Source of the DNA: Toxotes chatareus
Taxonomy: Eukaryota > Chordata > Actinopteri > Toxotidae
Direction of reading: 5' to 3'
DNA length: 64,000 nt
NCBI GenBank assembly: GCA_016801885.1
Contig: CM028888.1
Span: 12,943,170 to 13,007,169, forward strand
Position 1 is the first letter of the stretch; the number at the start of each line of letters is the position of its first letter. Made by a program: the position numbers and the translations under genes. This document shows, piece by piece, positions 23,706-35,590 of the stretch. The notes beneath the pieces were generated by a model. It was not told the origin of the DNA. It saw only the letters and a program-made list of their open reading frames with translations, and made no database searches.

Positions 23706-23783
23706 GGGGAGGGGTGGGGGTGTGGGGTGGGGTGGGGTGGGATGTGGGTGTGTGTGTGTGTGTGGGTGGGTGAGGGGGGGGGG
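23706..23783 (+). repeat. G-rich GGGGT/GT tract with G-quadruplex potential
   Basis: The + strand has repeated GGGGTGGGGT units, then GT repeats, then GGGTGGGTGAGGGGG. More than four G-runs of three or more are closely spaced, so a quadruplex on the + strand is plausible. The transcribed RNA of nrxn2 would be C-rich here. Confidence 0.85.
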
Positions 23784-25063
23784 ACAGGCTGATTGAACAA
23801 AAAGAACAGAGGAGGGGCGAGTGCATAACACTCTGGAATGGCAAGTGCCCTAACAACACGCAGACATTCATCTGCTGGTATTATGAACATACATGAATTC
23901 AACCAAGCTTTTATTTTCCACACATCTGTCCAATCTGAGTCACATAAATCCCTTATGTGTGTCCTCTTCTATATGTAGTGCACGCCAGCTTAATCAAACA
24001 GACAATAGATGCAGCTATAACATGTAGACACATTTACAGTTGAGGGTTGCTCTGATAACATGATGAAAGTCTGATTTATTTCTACTGGCAAAGTTTCATG
24101 CTATCTGGACAAGTCATGTCCAAATAAAACCAGTTGGCTATTTCATTTCCAATAACCGTGAGGATTGGGTACAAGAACTTGGAATGGGATGATTTATAGC
24201 CAGTGACTTGGTCTGTCTGGCTTTCTGGCGTATGAGCATCTTTCTAGGCAGCGGATATCTTGATATCTTTGGTTAGAATTTAATAATCAGTTGGGCATGC
24301 CCATGCTGCTATCTGGACAACAAGAAGGGGGGAAGCTGGGTGATTGTAACCTTGGGTTGCCCTTGGTTATTTAATAAGTTGGGCATCCCATGCTGCTCGT
24401 CCTATTAACACACACCAAGACACACCTCAGAGGATATACATCAAATATGCATTTGATGTATGATGGTATATTATGATGATGAGCTTTATTCTTGAATGAA
24501 TTCTGGCTTCTCTTGGATTTTGAAAATGGAACTGTCCAATATCTGCTCTGTCTGCAGCTCCAAGTCCAATAAACCTTTGATTTGCATTTTTATTTTCTCC
24601 TACAGGCTATTTTAAACCTTTTCCCCCGCTTACAGAGCAGTTTGGCAGATCTCTACTTACTTAACATAATCACATTATGGTTGCATGTATGGAACAATAT
24701 ATAGTACATCAACTCTAAACAGATAATGTTTAGGTTTCTTTGTAGAAAAATCACAAGTCAAGAGATTTTTGCAAACTTGCAAATGACATGATAGGAGAAG
24801 ACGTGTACAGCGTTTTAAAGACTTAAGAGACCTAAATATGCACTGTTTGTTCTCAGGAGGATTTGTGAGAGAAGATTTTTCACAGACATCCAGTCTCGCC
24901 CCAGGGGGTAAAGTAGCAGGATTAATCATAGCACTTTCAGATTAATTACTCATAATGCGAGCATCCTCTGAAAGGCATGGCCTGCAGTTGTGATGTTTGG
25001 TTGATTTCATTAGGCTCAAAGCGACAACACCTAAAATAAGCCTGGCTTAGACGGTGCATGGAA

Positions 25064-25084
25064 AGGAGAGAGAGAGAGAGAGAG
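25064..25084. repeat. (GA)10 microsatellite
   Basis: Perfect GA repeat of about 21 bases. Confidence 0.9.
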
Positions 25085-27067
25085 TGAAAAATATGAAGGC
25101 ACTGAAACGCACAAGTATATGTGCATATGCATAAACTGTGCATCAGGCAGAAGAGGTTGTCGGGCAAATTGTTTAAAACAAGAAATCATCAGATAAGTCC
25201 CTAGCGGCACCAGGTAGAACAATTTTAATTATTAGCTGACAACAATTGGAAACTCATGGAGATTTCAGTTGTGCTGTCGTGGGGGAAAAAAAAAAGAGAG
25301 ATGCTAAAGAAAGTCAGGGACATCTGGCCACAAAAAAGGTTCAGAGTTCAGTGGTTTAAGGAGGACCTGCAGTATTTTCTTCTCATCTTGATTAAACATG
25401 ATTCTGCACTTTTTTTTTTTTTAACCAACTCAGGTGTCCTTGCAGACTGTGGGCATTCTCCCCTGAAAATACACTGAGTGTGACAGTAGGTTGCACACTG
25501 TTGGCTGCACATAGTGCTGGCAAAAACAGACTCTATTTGCTTGTTTAGCTGAGCTTACTAGCCCTCAGCGTGTCTCCTGGAAAGGAAGAGCAGCAGCAAA
25601 CCTTGCAATGCTGAGAAAGCTTCCTGACGAGGGCGGGAAATAGCAATGGTCTCTTGAATTTGAACAACCACAATTCCTAAATGTCGTGCTTTGGATTGAT
25701 GCAAAAGACATGAGTGCACAAAGAGCTGCTTGAACCATCTTCCTTCCCTCATCCACGGTTTAGATTTGGCCTTCAAAAAAAAAAAAAAAAAGTGAGCCAG
25801 AGAAAAGGCAGTCGGCTGTCAGAACGGAGGAAGATACAGTTTTTGCTTGGCTGAGGTGTTTTTCCTCTACACTCTAGAGCCTAATTTTGATCACGAGCCT
25901 GAAAAAGCATCAGCAGGATAGTTGGCCATAGAGATAGTCCTGCCTGTTATTGGCTTTGCTTCGATCTACTTGTCTTGCTCATTATATTAACATTACAGAA
26001 AGCCCCAGCAGAAATGCATGGAGGATTTTTCTGTTGCCATGACTGCAAATTGTGATGGAGGCTTGTGCAGCGTCCAACAATTTAACCCCTTTAGAAGACC
26101 CTTAGGATGTTGAGAATGATGGATGGGATACAAGCACCAAGTTCTGCAGACCAGACCTCTCGATGCTTATACAGTTATATATTATTTTGCAAATGTAGGT
26201 CTCGTAAATGTGTCTTAAACAAGCTGAGAGTTGTTCCGGTTAAGAAATGGTTTATTTTATTGATTTCCTATAGGGACCTTTGTGTGTCTCTGTACAATAT
26301 CCACTGTATAGACAACCTTGGTTTTATTTTCTTTCAGTTTAGTGGAAAACTGTGGATGGAGTTCTTGCCTTTCCATGTTCCAAATTATTACACAATGATA
26401 CCTCATACACTAATGATTCTCTTCATTAATGACAATGTGCGATACTCTAAGACTAGAGGTTTCAGAAGTCAGTGGGTTTTCCATTCTGTGAAAAACTGTA
26501 CCCCTTCTTTTTTCTCCATAATATAGAAAAGATCCCAGCCACCTTGCTATTCCAGGATCCTACCCATTGTCCATAATACCCATAATTCCTTGCTCAACCT
26601 CATGAGTTCTCTCTACCCACCTTCTCACCTTTCACCGTAACAATTTTGGATACAGTAGTATAGTGACAAGTGATGCAATTTGTCTGCACCTTGCACAGTT
26701 AGACTAAGTGGTGTATTTAGCCAATGTGAAGAAAGTGCTGTTATTTGAATTCATCTGTGATTTCGGTGTGCACACTGTGATTCAAGTGGAATTCGGTCCT
26801 AGACTCCTTATGTTCTGTTTGATATTACTGTGAATAAACCATGAATGCTGTCTTTCTTCCTCTCTCTCTCTCTTTTTCCGTCTTTAACTCCCTTTGTCCT
26901 CGTCACACTCCTCAACACAGGGATTTCAGTGCTAGCGGGGGCTTGAATAGGATTCCTTAGGTATGAGTCTAGTTGGAAAAAAACTTCTCTCATCAGATGC
27001 TTCGCGTCTCTCACCTCTGCACCTGCACACAGCCACTCTTCCTCCTCTCTCCAGTGTGCAGCTGCGC

Positions 27068-27489
27068 ATGTCATGGTCTGGCTGTTCTCTCCCTCCTTCC
27101 TCGTGTCTCTCTGTTTTCCCCTCCCTTGTGTTTCTTGTTTGTCTTTCTCTCTGTTTGAGTGTGTGTGTGTGTATTCCAGCCTGGGCGTGGTGACCTACTT
27201 TCATCCCCACGCCAAATCCACCTGCACACCTGGTCTCCATCATCTAATCAGCTCCACCTCCAGACTGCTGTATATATATATATATATACCCTGGGCCTCC
27301 TCTTCACTCTTCGCCAGATAGCTCGGCTAGCTCCTGTGGTAACAGGTGGCTCTGCTTACTACCCTGCCTGCCCCGCTCTTCTCAAAAGAAGCCTTTGCCA
27401 GCTACACAATAAACAACCATGTTTTGAACCTTTAATCTGTTTCTGTGTTCTGAGTTTAAACACTTGGGTCCACAACTAGTGTGCTATTC
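27068..27489 (+). mobile_element. probable solo LTR of a gypsy-type retroelement
   Basis: Begins TGTCATGGTCTGGCTG, typical of fish gypsy LTR starts. It contains a TATA-rich box (27271-27288) and an AATAAA signal (27408-27413) about 125 nt later, in the right order for U3-R-U5 on the + strand. It ends in a region reading ACTTGGGTCCACAACTAG. No internal gag or pol lies beside it, hence solo. The right boundary is uncertain because no clear TGACA end or target duplication was found. Family naming is from memory. Confidence 0.5.
27271..27288. repeat. (TA)9 run
   Basis: Perfect TA dinucleotide run inside the putative LTR, probably expanded from its TATA box. Confidence 0.95.
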
Positions 27490-27982
27490 ATTCCTCAACA
27501 CACACTTACACACACCCACATTCACACGCACGCCCCCTTTTCTTTCACCCATAGAATTCCCTCCACTCTTACACTCATTTGATCCTAGACCAGAATACTT
27601 GCACACAGCCTCGCTACCTCATATCGCCATTTGTGCCTTAGTTAATACACTGCTGTTCAGTAATTAGTATTAGTTTGATAACTAGTGGTAATTAGGAATA
27701 AACTGTTATCCTGCCTGTTCCTGCTGCAATATTCACTGAAGCCAAGTACCGCTGTTGCCTTCATTATATTGTTATTTCACTGGCGTTATAAACCTAGTTA
27801 TGGAATAATTATAACTATAGTCAAGCACTAATCATTTAACTGGATTTTCCTCTTATTTTGATAATTTTATGGTAAGTCATTTGTGCGACCAACATTTTAT
27901 GTGATTGATTTGATAACCATGTTGCACATAAACTGCAAAACTAATTTATACCTGCATTACTCTCAATGTGTATGACTGAGTC

Positions 27983-28365
27983 ATGATTACAAAATTCATT
28001 TCATTTTCTACCGCTTAATCCTCTATCAGGGTCGCGGGGGAACTCCCAGCTGCTTATGGGCGAGAGGCGGAGTACACCCTGGACTGGTCGCCAGTCAATC
28101 GCAGGGCTGACACGCAAAGACAGACAACCACACACGCACACATTCACACCTAGGGGCAATTTAGAGTAGCCAATTCACCTATCCCATGCATGTTTTTGGT
28201 ATTGTGGGAGGAAGCCAGAGTACCCGGAGAGAACCCACGCAGGCACAGGGAGAACATGCAAACTCCACACAGAAGGGTCCAGACCGGGGTTCGAAACTGG
28301 AACCCTCTTGCTGTGAGGCGACAGTGCTAACCACTGCACCACCGTGCCGCCCATGATTACAAAAT
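27983..28365 (-). mobile_element. tRNA-derived SINE, full-length copy with 13-bp target duplication
   Basis: Body 27996-28352 flanked by ATGATTACAAAAT at 27983-27995 and 28353-28365. Read on the minus strand it starts with GGGCGGCACGGTGGTGCAG, has an A-box-like TGGTGCAGTGGTTAG (28327-28341) and a B-box-like GTTTCGAACC (28288-28297). A conserved central part (GTGGGTTCTCTCCGGGTAC) follows, then a tail ending AGCGGTAGAAAATGAA. This is the common fish tRNA-type SINE layout. I do not assign a database family name. It is the reference copy for the two shorter relatives in this intron. Confidence 0.9.
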
Positions 28366-29239
28366 CTTGTTTAAAATTCAGCTCATATTATGTCACTTCT
28401 GTTTGAGCCTCCTTATACTTTCGCTTCAATTTATGTTTTGAAATTGCTTTTTAAATTTTCCAGTTACTTGGAACAGACACAGATCTCCGGCCATACAGTA
28501 TGTAATAAATTACCATTACCACCTTATCATGACTGACTATTTGTCTGGATATTTTCTATCTTAAAATCCTCTGTTATAAGTAATCTTTCTATTATTTGTT
28601 CTGTAAGGTTATGTTAGTGCAGTTTTTTTGTCTCCAGAATACTTGAAAAACTACTGAAAGGATTTCATTGAAATATGGTAAGACAAAGGAAAAAGAGATT
28701 TGGTTTTGGTGTAGTTCTGCACATGACCTTTCTTGTATTTTGCTGGACTAAATAAACTCAAAATCTCAAAACTCAATTTGGACTTCAGAATATACACTAT
28801 TTGAATATTGTTGTCTTGAGTCTATTACCATCATCATTGTATTTGACCATCGGACATTCAAACACGGTCTTGTTGTCTTGTGCCATGGTGCTTTAACATT
28901 AACTTTAGGCCGTGTCCTTTGTCCATTCATTCAATATTCCCTAAATAATAAACTCTTAGTAGTTTACTACTAGTTTTGAATAATTGTAATTTTGGCAGCT
29001 GATGCTAATTAGAAAAAAAACATCACAGAGGTTAAAAATGCTGTGTAATAGGCAGTAAATATGGAGAGATTTTGGACATAGCCAGGTTTCTGCCATACCC
29101 CCCTTCACTTCGCCTAAGCACTTGTCCACTTAATGTGCAAGGGAGGGGGTGAGGAGAGTGGAAGATTTAAAATTGAACATCCCTGCCTTTATACTGCATT
29201 CAATGTTGGCAGAATGAGAAGAACAAGAAAGACACCAAG

Positions 29240-29266
29240 ACTCCTTAGTCCTTCTGACTAAGGAGT
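29240..29266. repeat. perfect 11-bp stem with 5-nt loop
   Basis: ACTCCTTAGTC at 29240-29250 and its exact reverse complement at 29256-29266 enclose the loop CTTCT. There is no run of Ts or As that would make it a terminator, which would not be expected in this genome anyway. Function unknown. Confidence 0.8.
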
Positions 29267-31561
29267 GCTTCAGCATTATTTCAAGGTGCTAAACATGACT
29301 GGGCAATGATGATGATTATAATGGCTTAGTTATGTATTATGTATTTCTCATGTTTCTTTTTTTTTTTGGAATGATTATTTAACTTAATACAATGCCAACA
29401 ATATTCCATCGATGTGGGAAGGAAACTGATGGGTATGCAGAAATGCAGAGAAGTTCAGAGGGGAGGGAGCAGAGGGGGGTTGATGAACCACTATTACAGT
29501 AAAATGCACTGCAAGTCTCTGTGTGTGTGTCTTTCTCACCAAAAGGTGTTGAAAATCTGTCTTTGCCTCAATCCCATTCAGGCCACCACACCCTCCCCCT
29601 ATCCACTCCAGCCCACATGGAGAGTTCACCAAAATTATGGGGTATTTCAAACCAGATGGTAGAGACTGAAAGTGAAATCTAAATCTCTCCAACAGCACTC
29701 TCTAACAACCTTCTATCAACCACACATAGCAGCAGAGCAACCACCTGAGACAAAGTGGTAATACCTTAAAAACAATGTTAAAGACTGACCTTGCCAAACA
29801 GCTGCAATACCATAGAAAAAACTTCTGATGTAGATCTGAATCCATATGCACAGGGAAATTACTGAATGTGATCTATACGATTGTACAGCCTTGACAGATG
29901 TGCAGTCCTGCTTTTGATTTACTCTTTATATCTGTTTCTGTTAATTTAGGATGGGGGACAGGTTTAGAGAGATGATATTGATCCCAGGTGCATTAACTCA
30001 CCAAACAAGTAATCAGGTTGGGGTGTGAAAGTTTGCTTATGACATGTCATAGTCACATTTTTGCTTTTTTCCAAGTACACAATAGAGAAACCCAAAATGT
30101 GTAACGGCACTCTACAAAACATTTGTATAGATCACATAATTTACCTTTTTGGAGTGTCAATAAATCAGGCATTGTTGTATATTGAATTCATAATTCATGC
30201 CATATCTCACAGCAAAATAAAATTACAAACGTGTGTCCCTCGACAGCTGTAAGAATGTGAGACATGCTGGTGTCAAACAACTCTCACTGCTATGTGCTGT
30301 ATAGTTGTATAGGCTATAATAGGTGTGTGAAAGATGCATGATACTGCTCCAGGCATCAAATGTAGTAGCACCACCCCCATTCTCAATGATTCTCATGATT
30401 CTCCTAGCAAGATGTCGAAACTTATCATGTTCTCCAAACAGCCCCATCCTCTGGGCTGTATGAGCTTGTCATGGAGGGACCAAGAGTATTTATTGAATGG
30501 ATTCCAACATAATGCACTTCACAATGGGTGAAGAATAAATAATTAATTTGACATCTTATTGTGAAGTATTTGTTGGAAGTGGCTGCTACACTACCAAATA
30601 AGGGCTGCTATCTGGCCCTGGGAGAGTTTATATTAACTGCTCAACTCAAATTGTGAAGTATTACATCCCTGTCCAAACAACAATAGTGCCCACTGTGCAT
30701 CGAAGACAGGCTGTTATACGGAATTAAACTAAATGAGAAATGAATACACATGCATGATGAATATATCATTATCTGCATTAAAGTTGAATGTCAGGAAAAA
30801 TGTATAAGGGACAGCCTCTTACTTCTCTATAGGAAGGGCGCTTAGCAGACTTTTTATTATTCATTGAACATAGTGGAAAGTGAGTGAACAATCTATCAAA
30901 ATGAATAGGGAGCAAAGAAGAAAATGTAAAGGTTTTCTTTTGCTGAGTATGCAGAGACTGGTGCTTTGTTGCACAATGACCATAGAGTGAGCCAGGAATA
31001 GAGAGGAGGTGACAAAAAGAAGGGGTAGATAGAGAGAAATAAAAAGGCAGGAAATGGAGAGTTTGTGTGTGTATGTGTGTGTGAGAGAGAGAGAGCGGGA
31101 GATAGGAAGAGAGAGATCACAAGTACATTTGCAAGACATTTATTTCAGTATTACTCTATTGTAAATGAACTCTATGTGCTTTTGAAATTTACCTGTGGCA
31201 CCCCGCATGATCTATTGCTTTTAGGAAAAGATGTGATTCGGTCCTCCCACCCTGCTGCCATGAAATCAGTATGTGTGTAATCAATATAAAAATGTACACT
31301 GGATTCACGGAGATGATAACTCTGAGCTGCAGGTGAAAAGTCTAAACGAGAGGCAGTGACTCAAGGTTTTGATCAGCAACAGAAACGCCTCCTCGCATCT
31401 ATGTGCTAGTAACCTCTTCCTGGAAATGCCCCTCTACTGTGTGTAAAGCACATGGGACTGAAGAATGATTGAGGAGGATGTGGTAGAGGACAATCACAAG
31501 TACCGACAATCAAGCTCCTATTATGGATTTAAATTAACTGTAATCAAACTCTATTATGATT

Positions 31562-31588
31562 TTAGTGTGACTAAGAAAGTCACACTAA
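31562..31588. repeat. second perfect 11-bp stem with 5-nt loop
   Basis: TTAGTGTGACT at 31562-31572 pairs exactly with 31578-31588 around the loop AAGAA. The same geometry as the hairpin at 29240 is noted; the sequences are unrelated. Confidence 0.8.
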
Positions 31589-33212
31589 GTGAGGGGGGGA
31601 TTATATGGTGTAAAACCTATATGTAATATACATGTTACATGTATGAAAATAGTTTTTTTTTTATGTATTGTATCCTCATATGACTCCTGCATGAAAAAGA
31701 AAATTATAGCTATGCCAAAGTCTTGCAAAAAAGGCACTTTATCAACTGCGGTCATCTTGACCTCTCAAAGCTGACATTATTAATTACTTTGTGCATAACT
31801 GTGGGAATAAACAGTGTGCTCTTACTGAATGTTTCATCTGAACAAAAGCCTCTATATAGGAGTGTATGTTTGGCTCAGTTGCTCTGCAGACCAATTCTTT
31901 ATTGCTTATAATAAAGGTCTTCATTCCTCTGATTAATTTCTGCCTCCAAGAGCTTGTTTGCTTCAAAGACATGTAAATATTTTTAGCGGGGTTGGAAGTC
32001 CTAGATCAGGGAGCACTGTTGGACACTGCATGCTACAGGACATACAAACTGCAGAATAATGAACAAACTGACAAGAGCATTACACAATAACTCTCTACTG
32101 GACCATGAAGGGGGAGTGAATTGTGCAATTTTGTGTTTTTTTTTTTGGTCTTTGTGTTGCAATAATAGTAAAAAATCATACCAAAAACAAGTTGTAACAT
32201 TAAGCCAAAGTGCCTCATAAAGTCTTTGGGTAGGTGGGTGGCACTGTAATGAGAAAGCACACTTATAAAATGTGATGTCTTCTGTGAATAACCATGCCTT
32301 GGATTTGCTAAAATCTACATAAATATAACTATTTTGAGTCTCACTGTGAATTTGAAATCAAATATTTGATTTCTGAAATCAAGCTGAACATAATAAACGG
32401 TGTGTAAAGAAGGAATCTTGCTGAAGATTGGCAGCTGTGACAGGGTCTACATAACGACTTGTTAGTTAAGGCCTTTAGCACCACCACAAAACTGGACATG
32501 CATGCCAACCCCTCTATTTATCTACAAGTCCACTAATTACATGGGTTAGTTACAATGGCTTTGACTATTTTTGCTACGAAGAACATCACAGCTGTATGAC
32601 TGCCTTGTTATGTCCTGTTTCCATAAACTAATCTGCTCAATTTTATATGGATCGTGAGTTTTAATAGCTTACAGAAGTGGGCTGGGGAAAGTGAAGGATT
32701 AGTATATGGGCTTTTATCAGGCCACAGAGGCAGCTCCAGCAGCTGAAGACAGCAGCCAGTTGCTCTGGCTGAAGGGAAAAGATGACAGTTGTGACCTCAA
32801 GTATAGAAATCCATCTTATGTTGAAGTATATCAAGAGTGATGAACAGTCTGCTGTTCATAGTATTTCTCGACTGCACTGAGGCTGTTGTTTGCTTGTACC
32901 ATTTGAATCAGTATGTATGGTTATAATCCAAGGTGACATCTATTTGGAACAGGCACAGCAGGAAAAAAAATGTTATGGTACTAAATGTACCATGTATCAT
33001 AATATAGTGAGCGAGTGTGTGATTATAAGGACCGAGGTGCTTTGCCTTAATTACATGACAATAAAGAGGAAGACATTTAATTTTGAGATAACCACTACAA
33101 ACTCAGGCTGATTGGCTGATAATCCATTAACGCCCGCTGTATCTTATGTGATGGGCACATTTCTGTTAAATTTAAACTGATCCTTGTTAGAAATGGGGTT
33201 CAGTATATGGTA

Positions 33213-33245
33213 AATCTTCCTGATTATATTATAATCAGGAAGATT
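33213..33245. repeat. 33-nt perfect palindrome (16-bp arms, 1-nt centre)
   Basis: AATCTTCCTGATTATA, one T, then its exact reverse complement. The right arm ends inside the target-site duplication of the adjacent SINE, so the SINE sits at the edge of the palindrome. Confidence 0.92.
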
Positions 33246-33411
33246 ATATTTCATTTTATTTTCTACCGTTTAATCCTCTATCAGGGTCGCGGGGGAACTG
33301 GAGCCTATCCCAGCTGCTTATGGGCAGACCGGGGTTCGAACGTGGAACCCTCTTGCTGTGAGGCAACAGTGCTAACCACTGCACCACCGTGCCGCCCAAA
33401 AGATTATATTT
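33240..33411 (-). mobile_element. tRNA-derived SINE, internally deleted copy
   Basis: Flanked by AAGATTATATTT at 33240-33251 and 33400-33411. It keeps the tRNA-like head with the A-box region and a B-box-like GTTCGAAC, and keeps the tail (TCCCCCGCGACCCTGATAGA). It lacks about 190 nt of the central body relative to the copy at 27996-28352. The deletion joins GCTTATGGGC to AGACCGGGG (+ strand). Confidence 0.88.
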
Positions 33412-35525
33412 TGTTATGAAATTATGTTGCAGTTTCAATGCATCTGTAAAATGACCACATACGGTCTGGCTTCAAAGGTCTGTAAATCCTTTCATGTTGC
33501 CTAAAGAGTCTTGTCAAGTTGAGTGACAGGCCTGTGTTGTAGCATCAAAACTTTAATTTGAAATGACCCACCTCAAGAGAAGTGCTTGTTAAATTATTTC
33601 ACAGGTAAAATCCTATATACATGTGTAATCAAAGCTTAACAATAATAATCATTTATATACTTATATATTTACTACAAATTGTTTCTGATATTATGTAGAG
33701 TTCAAAATGATATGATGTTGTGGATCCTCAATCCAAAGTGTAGTGTAGATACCCACAATGACAAAGCCGCATCGAATGCATTCTCTCTCTTTCTAAATTC
33801 TTCATTACAGTGGGTTATCATTTTATTGCTCACCAAACAGAGTGAGAGCTCTGACTTTACGAGAGGAACGGCAAGTGAATGATGTATAAGTGAGTGTGTC
33901 ACCGTGTTGATGAGTGTTAGTGAGAGTGACAGAAAGACAGAAATGAAGCCAGAGAGAGGCAGACTCTCAATCTGAAGGCCGCTGTGTGTGCGTCTAGCTT
34001 TTATGATGTAAACTCAATGTAACCTTTCTCCTCTCACACAGCCCCTGCACTAGGGACAAGGAAGCCCCACCCTCCCTCCTCCTCCACAACCCAGGAGCCA
34101 GCATAGACCAGCATTCATTTGAGGCTCAGCTGCTGCGTGGTTTGGGTGTCAAATGAAAACCACCCAGGTTCCCATGCACAGTGGGGCACAGAGGGACAGT
34201 CAGAGCAGGGTGGGGGATTGTCCACTTGGTAATCAAACCTAGCATAATGTTAGCCCCAAAACTGGACAGCGCCTGAGAGACACTTTGGGGAATATCGCCC
34301 TGGAAATGAGAGAACGAACAGAGGCACTAACTGCCAATGTGAGACAGTTTGTACTTTATCTTGTATCTCTGCACACCCACAGCACTCACTGTGTGCCGAA
34401 GCACCGAGCCTCTTGGCAAGCCTCTGACCCCACTTTTACACCATTTATTGCTGTAATTATATGTGCTCTTGGTTACTTCACCTGCAGGCATATTATGATT
34501 GCTGTTACTTCTTTGTTAGTGACGAAGCAATTCTGAAAAAGCATTCTTTCAATAAATAGCCTTTATATGAATATTATTTCAAAATATCCCCTTTAACAAA
34601 TTGCCTGTTATTATAAAAAGAAACTCTCCTCTCTGATGCAAATGGATCCTCTATGGATACGACACGCCGTTCTCGCTGCAGATGCAGCCTTCTGACCAGC
34701 TCTTATCTTTGTTATTATGGAGTCTGAAACTGCCTTTGGCTGTTTAAATCGGTCATCATACCAAGGCTATTTCAGGCTGATATACAGCCTTCATGGTAGG
34801 TCTTTTAAGGGAATCTCTCAGTTTTATAGTTTGGTTATGGTGCTGCAACAGAGGCTTTCCCCTCAGTCTACCTCCGACACACAAAGCGAAATGAAGCTAG
34901 GACAATATATTTATGCCTCTATTCTCTTTTTTTCCACAGTATTTTGTTTGCGGGTTATTGTTCACACTTGTCATATGAGGTACTTGTATATCACTTGAAA
35001 TTTTCACCCAGCCATGCCCTTATGTGTGCATGCATGGATGCATTATTGGATTAATGGACAGAGGGATAGAGAGATATATAGATAGATGAATGGATAGATA
35101 CTCAAACACTAAAGCACAATGACAAACATGGTATAACAAACTGCATAGGCTATAACTGTGTCAGTTTAAATTATTAATTCACATAATCTCAGCTAGGAAA
35201 TAGTGGAAATTGCTTTCCAACCAGGAGCACATCTTTTCTGGGGCATCTCTGAGCCAGTAGCCTAAATTGGCCGGGCCTCGTTATGAACTTGCTGTTGCTT
35301 GCATATTTTGTTTTTATAAATTACAAAATTAAATTGAAAGAGAGCTTCTTCCCTTTTTATGTGGTTTGCAGCCCTGCCGTTGCACTTGAGGTTCCAACAT
35401 CGTTTCTTCTTTTTTAACACATACTTACAATTACTTAGAAGTTTTATAAATATATCTACAGCTCCTTAGAAGACAAGTGTCACATTCAATTTTATGTTAT
35501 AATATGACAATTATAATACTGTACG

Positions 35526-35590
35526 TAGGCTCCAGCTCCCTGCGATCCTGATGATCAAGAGGTATAGAAGATGAATGAATGAATGAATAA
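35526..35590 (+). mobile_element. 5'-truncated SINE tail with (ATGA)n
   Basis: GGCTCCAGCTCCCTGCGATC, then GGTATAGAAGATGAATGAAT, resembles the tail of the SINEs above in the opposite orientation, ending in ATGA repeats. Only the 3' end is present. Confidence 0.55.

Noticed and set aside
23565..23831. Pro/His/Thr-rich minus-strand ORFs around the G-rich tract
   Set aside because: They translate the GGGGT/GT simple repeat and have no gene-like features.
26107..26526. 139-codon open frame on the + strand
   Set aside because: No recognisable domain, biased toward hydrophobic and aromatic residues as expected from AT-rich DNA, no supporting splice sites or neighbours.
28280..28345. tRNA gene suggested by A-box and B-box motifs
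   Set aside because: The boxes belong to the head of a SINE with target duplications and a SINE body. No cloverleaf with acceptor stem is formed.
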